Assembly: GCA_046727435.1 (NCBI GenBank)
Contig: JBKPCR010000330.1
Location: forward strand, 1-16,989
Direction: 5' to 3'
From: CAVPRW01 sp046727435 [NCBI: bacterium]
GTDB taxonomy: Bacteria > Tectomicrobia > Entotheonellia > J063
DNA length: 16,989 bases
The position numbers were made by a program, and so were the translations under genes. Shown here piece by piece: positions 1 through 7,228 of the stretch (position 1 is its first letter; each line of letters begins with the position of its first letter). The notes beneath the pieces were generated by a model, which was given only the letters and a program-made list of their open reading frames with translations, ran no database searches and was not told where the DNA came from.

Positions 1-4
1 TGCT

Positions 5-115
5 GTTTCAATCCCTTTCAGGGAATCTGCCCTTCTGCGGCAATCGCCCTGACCATCATCGGCGGTCAATACGCCTTCGTTTCAATCCCTTCCAGGGAAT
101 CTGCCCTTCTGCGGC
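5..115 (-). CRISPR. CRISPR array, distal segment (2 repeats, 1 full spacer)
   Basis: Two 37-nt repeats lie at 5-41 and 79-115, separated by a 37-nt spacer at 42-78. Read on the minus strand the repeat begins GCCGCAGAAGGG and ends GGGATTGAAAC, so it carries the ATTGAAAC tail that becomes the 5' handle of crRNAs in many type I and III systems. Transcription is therefore inferred to be leftward. The first copy differs from the other three in the window by one base (CCCTTTCAGGG instead of CCCTTCCAGGG). Sequence after 115 begins like a spacer but no further repeat follows; 116-276 holds no gene and leads into a transposase. The array may continue left of base 1. Identical repeats reappear at 11354-11462. 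Confidence 0.93.
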
Positions 116-276
116 ACCACCGCTGCAAACATGGCCAACACCTCCTTTACACCGGTGGGGAATTGCCCCGACTCGCGCAACGGCACCGTGCAGCGTGCGC
201 CCTTGACCCATGACACCAGCCCTCTGCTGTGCTATACATCCCTCGCTCAGAGGTTGAGAGCTGAGGAGCCACGTGG

Positions 277-1555
277 GTGCCAACCGACGACTTCGCGCAA
301 CTGCAACTCCACTTGGTCGACCAGACGCAATGGCGCTATGAAGTGATCCGGCCCATCGTCCTCTTTGCCGACCAGACGCCGCGCCAACGGGCGGATGAGA
401 CCGACACGCACCCCGCCACCGTGCGGACGCTCACCCGCCGGTTTCGGCAGCAGGGGATGGTGGGGCTCCTCCCGGAGGATGTGGAGGTCAGCGTCCGGGC
501 GGGAGCCGCGGGTGCCAGAGGCGGTGCGAGAGGAGCTGGATCGGCTCAAGGCGCTCTACGACGGCTTCCGCTATCACGACATCCCCCATGTGCCCTCACC
601 AGTGGGGAAGCCAGCCTCGGGGCCCCACCCGTACAAAGCGTCGCATCGCCATCAGTACTGGTTCATCGACGGGCGCCGCATGGACTTTGTGTTGGAGGGG
701 GTGCGGTGGTGGAGCCTCATCATCCTGGAGGGGTATTCACGGACGATGCTGGCCGGGATGATCGCCCCCACCGAGGCCACCTGGGTAGCGCTGATGGTCC
801 TCTATACCGCCTGTCTGCGCTATGGGGCGCCCGAACAGCTCGTGTCCGACAGTGGGGGCGCCTATACGTCGGCCGACTTTGAAGCCGTCTGTATGCGGTT
901 GCAGATCCACCATGAGACGATCGTCAGCACCCAGGGTGAGAGCTATCAAAACCTGATGGAGACCCACTTCAACATCCAGCGGCGCCTCCACGATTATCAG
1001 TTCTCGTTGGCCCGCACCCCCCTGGAGCTCGAGCGACGTCATCAAGCCTTCATCCACGTCTATAACCCGACGGCGCATCAGGGGTTCCTCCACGACCAGC
1101 GCCTCCCCCCGATTCCCCTCGAGGTCCTCGGGACCGCCAAGGGCCGCATCTATGCCCCGGAGGAGCTCGCCCGCCGCTTCTCGCATGCCCTTTTCCCACG
1201 GACGACGAATCGCCATGGCTGTGTCACCTTGCATAGCTACCACTTCTATGTCGAGGAAGGTCTCCCCCAGACGCAGGTGTTGCTGTGGGTGTCCGGCGAA
1301 CACTTGCGAGCCGCCTTTGACAACGTGGTGCTGGCCAAATATCGCTCTCGGTACGATTGGCGGGACCGGCACGTGAAAGATGTCCGCGATGGCGTGTTTC
1401 ATGCGACCCGCTTCGCGTCGCCCCAGGGCACGCTCATCCCGCTGACGTCCCAGGACTCCTTGGTGGTGTATCGGGCGAGGGCGGCAAGGCGTCTGAAGCA
1501 GTCGCTCCCCCCCACCCCGCAGTTGCTGCTGTTTGAGGTGGTGCAGACCGGGTAA
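277..1555 (+). pseudogene. rve/Mu-C-type DDE transposase, frameshifted and internally deleted
   Basis: The N-terminal part starts at GTG 277, eight bases after an AGGAG, and shows a helix-turn-helix region (HPATVRTLTRRFRQQG). Near 480-505 the reading frame shifts by one and the second frame carries the rest to 1555. The catalytic core shows the first Asp in YWFIDGRRMDF, the second in LVSDSGGAYTS and Glu in LMETHFNIQRR. It is followed by a beta-rich tail like the Mu transposase C-terminal domain (LHSYHFYVEEG, AAFDNVVLA). From memory of this family, about 130 residues normally lie between a motif like YDGFRY and DIPHVPSP; here they are joined directly near 575. The frameshift plus this probable deletion mean it is inactive. 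No clear terminal inverted repeats were identified. Confidence 0.85.
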
Positions 1556-1699
1556 GCGGGCCTCATGCCATACCGGTCGGGAGTCTGAATCGGTGAGGAT
1601 CCCATATGGCGGTGCAAGAGACGTGAGGAGAGCCGTGGCGTGGCTGTGCAGGTGTGTCCGTGCGTAGGTGAACTGATGGCGCTCGGATGGGCGCCCCTG

Positions 1700-2069
1700 C
1701 TTGCTCCGCATCCCCCTGCACGCGCAGTTGCACGGTCTCCCCGGGGTGCACGAGCAGCCCGGCGGCCCCACAGCTCGCGGCCGTCGCACCTGCCATGTGT
1801 TGAAACTGCACTTGTTGCCCGGTGGTGAGGTTCGTACAGCTCCCACGGCTCGGTGTCATTCCCACCACCGCGCCCCCGACATCCGTCGCACCCGTCTGCA
1901 TAGGGCCACGCACGCGCAGGGCGACCTGGTCCCCGGCGCTGACCGCCAAGCCCGCGGCCTCGCAGTCCCATGGGACCACCGGGTCGCTGAGCATCGCCGC
2001 CTGCCCGGTGGTGACGTTCTGGCAGACCACGGTGCCCGGCGTAAACCCGCTGACCCAGCCCCCGAGCGC
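1700..2069 (-). pseudogene. C-terminal repeat extension of the upstream beta-helix gene, after an in-frame stop
   Basis: Immediately after the TAA at 2070-2072 the same frame stays open and encodes two similar units, each with a TP..C.N.TTGQ stretch followed by C.AAGL.V..G..V.LRV.G. The first unit contains FTPGTVVCQNVTTGQ and WDCEAAGLAVSAGD; the second contains MTPSRGSCTNLTTGQ and SCGAAGLLVHPGE. The conserved spacing, the paired cysteines and frame continuity show that this was coding sequence continuous with the upstream gene. Homology fades near 1700 and the frame then runs into the end region of the neighbouring transposon. Internal start codons exist (for example 2030) but there is no reason to think it is translated alone. 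Confidence 0.72.
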
Positions 2070-3239
2070 TTACCCGGGCACTTCGACTTCATAGGCCCCG
2101 ATGTCGCAGGCGCCCCCGGCGGGTTGGGGCCGCGCCCGGCACCGCTGATCGCCGAAGACAGTCGTGCCACAGCCGTGGGCCCCCGAGGGGATGGCATCAA
2201 TCGCGGGGCTACCGGGGAGCAGGGGGTGCGTGAGGGTGCCGCCGCCGTTGTCCTGCAGGGGCCCGAGCAATGGATCGGTCCCCGGCAGGTCGGTGGGTTC
2301 GGTCAGCTGGCAGCTGGTATCACTATCCAGGTTGTAGCCCGTAGAGGTAACCGTACTGGAAGCGTGGTGGCAGTCCCGACTCAGTAGGTTGCTGGCCACG
2401 ATGCTCTGGGTGAGGGTCAGCGTGCCGTAGATGTTATAGAGGCCGCCGCCATACGAAGCGGTATTGCCGCTGACCGTAGTGTTGATTAGCGTCAGCGTGT
2501 CTCCGTTGCAGAGGCCGCCGCCATACGAAGCGGTATTGCCATGGACGGTGCTCTGGGTGAGGGTCAGCCGACCCCGGGCGTTGAGGAGGCCACCGCCGCC
2601 GGTGAAGGCGGCACTGTCGCTGACGGTGCTGTGGGCGACGATCAGCGTGCCCCAGTTGATAAGGCCGCCGGCGCCATAGGAAGCGGTATTGCCGTGGACG
2701 GTGCTCTGGGTAAGGGTCAGCGTCCCACGGTTGATGAGGCCGCCGCCGTCCGACGTGGTATTGCCGCGGATGGTACTCTGGGTGAGGGTCAGTGTCCCAT
2801 CGTTCCGAATACCGCCGCCCTCCCCCCTAATCGCACGACCATAGCGAATTGTCAGGTCCTGGAGGGTCGCGGTGACACCGCTGGCGATGGTGAACACGCG
2901 GTCGGTGGCCGTGCCGCGGGTGGCCGCCGCCTGCACGATGGTGGTGGCCGCTGCCTCCCCCTGCAGCGCCAGGCTCTTATTCACGGCAATGCCGGCTTCG
3001 GTATACGTCCCGGCCGCGATCGCCAGCGTGTCGCCGTCGCGGGTCGTCGGCGCGGCGATAGCTACTTTGATACTCGTGTAGTCACAGCCGCTGGCGCACA
3101 CCGTCCAGGTCGTGGCCGCCTGCGCCGCGAGGCTCACGCCAACACTCAAGGCCAGACATACCAGTAGGGCTATGAGCCCCCACTGTGACAGGACACGGCC
3201 TGGTGAGGTGACCGAACCGGGGCACGTCTGTGGCATCAT
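2070..3239 (-). CDS. secreted right-handed beta-helix protein with choice-of-anchor-Q-like C-terminus
   Basis: The 389-residue product starts at ATG 3239 with a GGGAGGA ribosome-binding site eight bases upstream. A signal peptide (hydrophobic stretch about residues 22-40, cleavage near AAQA-AT) predicts export. The centre, about residues 120-290, is a run of 22-26-residue repeats built on GTLTLTQSTVHGNTAS and GGGL.N, typical of parallel beta-helix surface proteins. The C-terminal part contains DNGGGTLTHPLLPGSPAID, GCGTTVFGDQRC and CDIGAYEVE, the pattern of the choice-of-anchor-Q family of secreted proteins. No enzymatic residues are recognised; a surface or adhesin-like role is only inferred. 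The frame continues past its TAA into further repeat domains, so the gene is probably truncated by a nonsense mutation. Confidence 0.85.
   Translation of the reverse strand: MMPQTCPGSVTSPGRVLSQWGLIALLVCLALSVGVSLAAQAATTWTVCASGCDYTSIKVAIAAPTTRDGDTLAIAAGTYTEAGIAVNKSLALQGEAAATTIVQAAATRGTATDRVFTIASGVTATLQDLTIRYGRAIRGEGGGIRNDGTLTLTQSTIRGNTTSDGGGLINRGTLTLTQSTVHGNTASYGAGGLINWGTLIVAHSTVSDSAAFTGGGGLLNARGRLTLTQSTVHGNTASYGGGLCNGDTLTLINTTVSGNTASYGGGLYNIYGTLTLTQSIVASNLLSRDCHHASSTVTSTGYNLDSDTSCQLTEPTDLPGTDPLLGPLQDNGGGTLTHPLLPGSPAIDAIPSGAHGCGTTVFGDQRCRARPQPAGGACDIGAYEVEVPG
2400..2830 (-). repeat. tandem coding repeats of the beta-helix domain
   Basis: DNA-level tandem repeats with a period of about 69-78 bp underlie the beta-helix coils. 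For example, the 28-bp stretch at 2441-2468 recurs exactly at 2513-2540 (72 bp apart), and the segment GACGGTGCTCTGGGT recurs at several units. Such repeats can recombine, so coil number may vary between strains or be collapsed in assembly. Confidence 0.8.
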
Positions 3240-3622
3240 CGCGTCCTCCCTTAGCAGACAATGGAGAGACCGGTGGAGCCCCGTGTGGCAGGCTCCACGT
3301 CCTGGAACCGACGGGTCTACGGCCCTGAGAAGAGGGGTTCAGAGGTACGTGGGGCATGCGGAGCTGACCGCACGCGGTCAGACGGAGGGGGGCCGGATCA
3401 GCGTCGACGGGCGGCAGGGTGCGACCCCTTCGCTGGGGCAACCATGGCGATCGCGTGGCGACGCAGGAGCGGCAAGCCTATCAGTACGCATGATAGACGG
3501 GCGTTAACATAGCAAATGAAGTCATTAATACTCAATATAAATCTTTTTAGGTATGATTGAGACGCTTCGTATGGCTGCAAGGTGAGCCGGCTTCAGTCCG
3601 CACTGGTGTAAAGGAAAATGGG
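3240..3622 (-). promoter_or_regulatory. upstream region of the beta-helix gene: candidate promoter and two hairpins
   Basis: This 383-bp stretch holds no convincing gene. An AT-rich patch (about 3500-3560) in otherwise GC-rich DNA contains a minus-strand sigma70-like pair: TTGAGT at 3535-3530 and TATGTT at 3511-3506, separated by 18 bp. The predicted leader then contains two perfect hairpins, 3364-3381 (7-bp stem CTGACCG/CGGTCAG, 4-nt loop) and 3273-3298 (8-bp stem GTGGAGCC/GGCTCCAC), before the ribosome-binding site at about 3243-3249. The hairpins could stabilise or regulate the message; neither has a following T-tract. Confidence 0.45.
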
Positions 3623-3751
3623 TCTTCGTCGAATGGCATTAAGTTAAGCCCGAAACAGAGTCGAAATCGCGAAGTTGTTGAGCTGTAAGTCTCTGAATTT
3701 ACTATAGCCTGCCACTTTGGCTTTTCCTAACTTAATGCCATTCGACGAAGA
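3623..3751. mobile_element. MITE-like 129-bp palindromic element
   Basis: A perfect 24-bp inverted repeat occupies 3623-3646 and 3728-3751 (outer end TCTTCGTCGAATGG, inner end GCATTAAGTTA), with an 81-bp centre lacking any gene. The terminal sequence closely resembles the end of the IS4-type element further right (at about 9868-9900, read in reverse), so this is best read as a non-autonomous derivative mobilised by an IS4-like transposase. No target-site duplication could be confirmed by eye. Confidence 0.7.
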
Positions 3752-3825
3752 GCCGACATCCTCTACACCGGTGGGGAATGAAGCCGACCGCATGCAGAGG
3801 TGCGAACACCTTGCCGCGCATACGA

Positions 3826-3919
3826 TATAATACGCTCTCACGGTGAATACGTGAGCGCTGGTATGGGGGCTCGACATGTGGCCCCATCTCCAGGTATCAG
3901 GGCATATCGGCCTGATACG
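3826..3919 (+). promoter_or_regulatory. -10 box and structured leader upstream of the DUF3500 gene
   Basis: A consensus TATAAT lies at 3826-3831, but only a weak -35 candidate is visible. Three hairpins follow in tandem: CTCACG/CGTGAG (3837-3842 with 3850-3855), ATGGGG/CCCCAT (about 3863-3868 with 3882-3887), and GTATCAGG/CCTGATAC (3894-3901 with 3911-3918). This would give an mRNA leader of about 150 nt with a ribosome-binding site (AAGAAGGA) just before the start at 3993. The structure is seen; a regulatory role is inference. Confidence 0.45.
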
Positions 3920-3992
3920 CCATGGTGAGGCGTGGCGCCAGCCATCAGGGTATTTCTGAAACATCACCCATACACAAGAGGACAAGAAGGAC

Positions 3993-5249
3993 ATGCCAAT
4001 GACCATCAGGCCACACACGCGGATCATCAAGACGTGGTTCGTGCTTCTCACCGGTGGTTCCCTGCTCATCGGCCTCCTTTGCTATGGCATCATCTTGCAG
4101 GCGCAGCAGCCGTCAGGTGATCGCGCGGAGCGGGCCCAGCGCCAGTCGAAGGAAGCCGAAGGTAAGGGTTTGGCGGAGCCGTTCAAGGGCCTCACGACGG
4201 ATGGCACGCTGGTCCCAGGTCTCTTTCCTCTACGCTCAACCGGCGTGTCCACCGAGCCGGTCCGTCAAGCCGCAGATGCGTTCCTCGCGTCGTTGACCCC
4301 GGAGCAGCGTGCCAACACCATGTTTCCGGTGGACGACCCGGAATGGCGCAAGTGGATGAACCAGGATTTCTACGTTCGACAGGGCGTGAGCTTTCAAGAG
4401 ATGACCGAGGGTCAACGCGAGGCCGCCATCGGGTTGCTGCGCGCCTCGCTCAGCGCCAAGGGGTTGCAGCTAACGCGCGACATCATGCGGCTGAACCACA
4501 CGTTGGGCGAGCTCAACAACAACGATTTTGAACGGTACGGCGAATGGTTCTACTGGATCACCGTGATGGGCATACCATCAGCCAACGAGCCCTGGGGATG
4601 GCAACTCGACGGGCACCACGCGATCATCAACTACTTTGTGTTGGGCGATCAGGTGGTGATGACGCCGACGTTCTTCGGCTCCGAGCCGGTGCGTGCCCAC
4701 GCTGGCAGGTACCAAGGGACCACCGTGCTCCAGGACGAGCAGAACCAGGGACTGGCGATGATCAACGCCCTCACCGACGCCCAGCGGGCCAAGGCGATCA
4801 TTCGCATGTCTAAAACCGGGAACAACATCATGGCCCAAGCGTTCAAGGACAACCTCGTCCTCGAGTCCGTGGGGATTCGTGCGTCGGAGCTTGCGGCCGA
4901 ACAGCAACTGCAGTTGCTCGCATTGATTCATGCCTATGTCAGGAACATGGACGATGGGCATGCGACGGTAAAAATGGACGAGGTCCAGCGACACCTCGAC
5001 CACACGCATTTCGCCTGGATCGGCGGGACAGAGCCGACGAGCGTCTTCTATTACCGCATCCAGAGTCCCGTGCTGCTCATCGAGTTCGATCATCAATTGC
5101 CCGTGGGCTTGCGCCACCTTGCGTCCGATCCGCAGGTGGTCGATCGCGAGCACATCCACACCGTCGTGCGCACGCCAAATGGCAATGACTACGGCAAGGA
5201 TCTCCTGCGGCAGCATTACGAAATCCACCCCCACCCCCATAATCACTAA
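3993..5249 (+). CDS. DUF3500 family protein, membrane-anchored or secreted
   Basis: An intact 418-residue protein with a strong ribosome-binding site directly before ATG 3993. Residues 1-13 are basic and 14-37 form one hydrophobic segment, giving an uncleaved anchor or signal sequence, so the bulk acts outside the cytoplasmic membrane. The DUF3500 signature is clear: FYWITVMGIP and WGWQLDGHHAIINYFVLGD (about 186-220), TPTFFGSEP (224-232), then near the C-terminus YYRIQSPVLLIEFDHQ (353-368) and HIHTVVRTPNGNDYGKDLL (387-405). Many His and Asp residues sit in these blocks (H208, H209, D366, H367, H387, H389), so a metal-dependent role is possible, but the biochemical function of the family is unknown to me. 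It stands alone, between a structured leader and a strong 3' hairpin, and is one of the few undamaged genes here. Confidence 0.9.
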   Translation: MPMTIRPHTRIIKTWFVLLTGGSLLIGLLCYGIILQAQQPSGDRAERAQRQSKEAEGKGLAEPFKGLTTDGTLVPGLFPLRSTGVSTEPVRQAADAFLASLTPEQRANTMFPVDDPEWRKWMNQDFYVRQGVSFQEMTEGQREAAIGLLRASLSAKGLQLTRDIMRLNHTLGELNNNDFERYGEWFYWITVMGIPSANEPWGWQLDGHHAIINYFVLGDQVVMTPTFFGSEPVRAHAGRYQGTTVLQDEQNQGLAMINALTDAQRAKAIIRMSKTGNNIMAQAFKDNLVLESVGIRASELAAEQQLQLLALIHAYVRNMDDGHATVKMDEVQRHLDHTHFAWIGGTEPTSVFYYRIQSPVLLIEFDHQLPVGLRHLASDPQVVDREHIHTVVRTPNGNDYGKDLLRQHYEIHPHPHNH

Positions 5250-5273
5250 TGATGACTTTCGCTTTTCAAACAC

Positions 5274-5307
5274 GCCGCACGCTGGGCCTGCAGGTCCAGC
5301 GTGCGGC
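5274..5307 (+). terminator. GC-rich hairpin after the DUF3500 gene
   Basis: A perfect 12-bp stem (GCCGCACGCTGG/CCAGCGTGCGGC) encloses a 10-nt loop that itself contains the palindrome CCTGCAGG. It starts 24 bases after the stop codon at 5249. The stability and position fit a transcription terminator, but no run of T follows on the plus strand, so termination may be Rho-assisted or the hairpin may simply protect the 3' end. Confidence 0.5.
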
Positions 5308-5347
5308 CACAAATTACAGACGCTCGCCACGCACGCTGGAACCGTTC

Positions 5348-5500
5348 CCCACCCTGCTGGAGTACGACATGAGCGAAAATGCGCTGCGCACCGAGCTCGC
5401 GCAAGAGCCTATTCGCCACAGCGGCGGCATCGTCGCCGTGCCGCAAGGGCCGGGCCTCGGTATTGAGATCGACCGTGAGGTGCTTCAGAAATACTGCTAA
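5348..5500 (+). pseudogene. C-terminal fragment of a mandelate racemase/muconate lactonizing (enolase superfamily) enzyme
   Basis: The last 50 codons of the frame ending at 5500 read LLEYDMSENALRTEL...PIRHSGGIVAVPQGPGLGIEIDREVL, the typical C-terminal end of enolase-superfamily dehydratases and racemases. The barrel with its catalytic Lys/His and metal-binding Asp/Glu residues is absent; sequence left of about 5345 shows no homology and contains the hairpin following the DUF3500 gene. It is therefore a remnant cut by a rearrangement. It converges on the dehydrogenase gene at 5615 and was probably part of the same sugar-acid or hydroxyacid catabolic region. The 114 bp between 5501 and 5614 hold nothing recognisable. 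Confidence 0.8.
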
Positions 5501-5614
5501 CCCCCGCCCGCGCATTACTACAAAAAGCCGGAGGAGATACCGCACCAGCGCGCGACGCGTGGGATGCTTCCGGCGCCGCAGAGCCAGAAGTCGACGCTCA
5601 GCCTGTATGCGCAC

Positions 5615-6577
5615 TCAGCCTTTGAACGAGACCGGAGACGGAAGCGGCTTTCCCGCAAAATACGCGTTCAAATTAGAGAGAATCATCGCCGTCGCTGTGG
5701 TGCGCGCCTCCGGTGCGCGTCCGGCGATGTGCGGCGTGACCACCACGCTGTCGAATTGTTGAAGCTCCGGAAGCTGCGGCGGTACGTTCGGTTCGCCCTC
5801 GACCACATCGAGGCCTGCCCCCGCAATGCGCTTCGATCGCAGCGCATCGATCAGGGCCGCTGTATCTATAACCGTACCGCGTCCAATGTTGACGACATAT
5901 CCTTTCGGCCCGAGCGCCGTGAGAACGTCCGCGTTGACGAGATGTCGCGTCCCCGCGCCGCCGGGCGCGGCGCAGATCAGGAAATCGGCCCACGTTGCCA
6001 GCTCGATGAGACTGTCGAAATATCGATAGGAAGATCCGGTGACGGCCTTCCGGTTGTGATAGCCGATCTCCATGTCAAAACCGCGCGCGGCGCGGTGCGC
6101 GATCTTGTTGCCGATTGTTCCAAGACCGAGAATGCCCAGACGCTTGCCGGAAATAGTCGGGGTGTCGACACGCCATTGCTCCTGCCATCCGCCGGCGCGC
6201 ACGAAGCGATCGGCCTGAAGCAGGTGCCGGGTCGTTGCCATCAACAGCATCATGGCGGAGTCGGCGACAGCAGATGCGTTCGTGTCGGGGCAATTGGCGA
6301 CCGCGATGCCCCGGGCCCGGGCCTTGTCAAGATCGACAGCCTCATAGCCTGCGCCGACGGTGCACACGATCTCGAGATTCGGAAGCAATTCCATCTCGTC
6401 GCCGCTCAAGCCCCCACGGCCATTGGTCAGAACGGCCCTGACGGTATCGCCTGCCTCGCGAACGGCGTCTATCCGGTTTGCATACTTCTTCCCCTCGCGA
6501 ACGGCGTAGCCGGCGGCGGTCAGTGCGGCCGCGCGTTCAGGCGCGAGTCCCACGAGAGCCAGGACACCAATGTTCAT
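5615..6577 (-). CDS. D-isomer-specific 2-hydroxyacid dehydrogenase (NAD(P)-dependent)
   Basis: A complete 320-residue protein, the usual length of the family, starting at ATG 6577 after a GGAGGGA ribosome-binding site. It should reversibly reduce 2-oxoacids such as glyoxylate or hydroxypyruvate to D-2-hydroxyacids in the cytoplasm. The Rossmann motif GLGTIG is at 151-156. The catalytic triad is present: Arg233 in NIGRG, Glu262 in VVEGEP and His283 in TPHIAG; the substrate-loop region VGAGYEAVD is at 74-82. The gene follows the damaged hydrolase by 14 bp on the same strand, implying co-transcription. It is the only apparently functional member of this catabolic cluster. The longer open frame reaching to 6922 has no homology upstream of 6577. 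The exact substrate cannot be told from sequence. Confidence 0.9.
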   Translation of the reverse strand: MNIGVLALVGLAPERAAALTAAGYAVREGKKYANRIDAVREAGDTVRAVLTNGRGGLSGDEMELLPNLEIVCTVGAGYEAVDLDKARARGIAVANCPDTNASAVADSAMMLLMATTRHLLQADRFVRAGGWQEQWRVDTPTISGKRLGILGLGTIGNKIAHRAARGFDMEIGYHNRKAVTGSSYRYFDSLIELATWADFLICAAPGGAGTRHLVNADVLTALGPKGYVVNIGRGTVIDTAALIDALRSKRIAGAGLDVVEGEPNVPPQLPELQQFDSVVVTPHIAGRAPEARTTATAMILSNLNAYFAGKPLPSPVSFKG

Positions 6578-6591
6578 GGCTGCTCCCTCCT

Positions 6592-7189
6592 TCAAGCCAT
6601 CGCGGGCCGATGCGCCCGCAGGAAAGAGCGTACCTGGCGGACTGCCACGGGAATCTTGTCCTTGGAGTCCTTCCACGGAAAGAGGCTCACTTCGGACTTC
6701 GGCGCGAGCATCACGGACTCCATGGCGATGGTATACGCGTGCGACGGGGAGTCGTCCGGCATGACCAGCACGGGCGCCTGGCAGGAACGCACGAAATCGC
6801 GCGACACGGTGTAAACGAAATCGGCGGCGGCACCGCGGTACATCCGGGTAAGAAAGCGATCGACCTCGAGCGGGCCGGAGGACTGGCCGCTGTAGGCGTT
6901 GCGCAAGTCGGCAGTAATGCAACGATACTCGTTTCTGAACTCCTCCACCGGATTGAACGGCGCGCCCTTAGTGTTCCAGGCGATCGTCGAATTCAACCCG
7001 CCGCCGGGAATGAGGAGCAATGCGAAGCCGGAGCCAGCTTCTTCGTAGTGGATGCGAACGTTTCCTTTTTCGTAGAACGGCATGGCAGTTTCCCCTTTCC
7101 CGGTGCGTTGTGCGAATGCGCGCGGCGGCCGCGACCGCCGCTGCCGCCGCCGCGCCCGTTGTCAGCAGGGTGCGTCTCTTCGAATCCAT
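6592..7189 (-). pseudogene. alpha/beta hydrolase with Tat-like signal, frameshifted and lacking its nucleophile region
   Basis: ATG 7189, preceded by AAGGGGGAGA, starts a twin-arginine-like leader (MDSKRRTLLTTGAAAAAA). A one-base frame change near 7110-7125, in the GCC-rich tract, separates it from the mature frame, which continues from about 7115 (AQRTGKGETAMPFYEKG) to the TGA at 6592. The mature part begins with the oxyanion-hole loop LLLIPGGGLN and ends with PVLVMPDDSPSHAY and FPWKD, the late strand and acid/His region of the fold. From memory of close relatives, about 80-90 residues including the nucleophile elbow are missing between SSGPLEVDR and FLTRMY (near 6860). At 163 residues from ATG 7083 it is far short of about 280. 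It lies 39 bp downstream of the receptor fragment and 14 bp before the dehydrogenase. Almost certainly inactive. Confidence 0.78.
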
Positions 7190-7228
7190 ACGTCTCCCCC
7201 TTGATGAACGCGTTTCGTTTGGCAGAAC

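Noticed and set aside
480-505. Programmed ribosomal frameshift in the first transposase
   Set aside because: There is no slippery heptamer (A- or T-run) at the shift, and the protein also appears internally deleted, so mutation is more likely.
2464-3167. Long plus-strand ORFs opposite the beta-helix gene
   Set aside because: They are shadows of the repetitive GC-rich minus-strand gene, which has a signal peptide, ribosome-binding site and family motifs.
4578-5330. 250-codon minus-strand ORF opposite the DUF3500 gene
   Set aside because: It is an antisense shadow; the plus strand has the clear DUF3500 signature and ribosome-binding site.
5564-6814. 416-codon plus-strand ORF opposite the dehydrogenase
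   Set aside because: No family resemblance, and it fully overlaps a gene with intact catalytic motifs on the minus strand.
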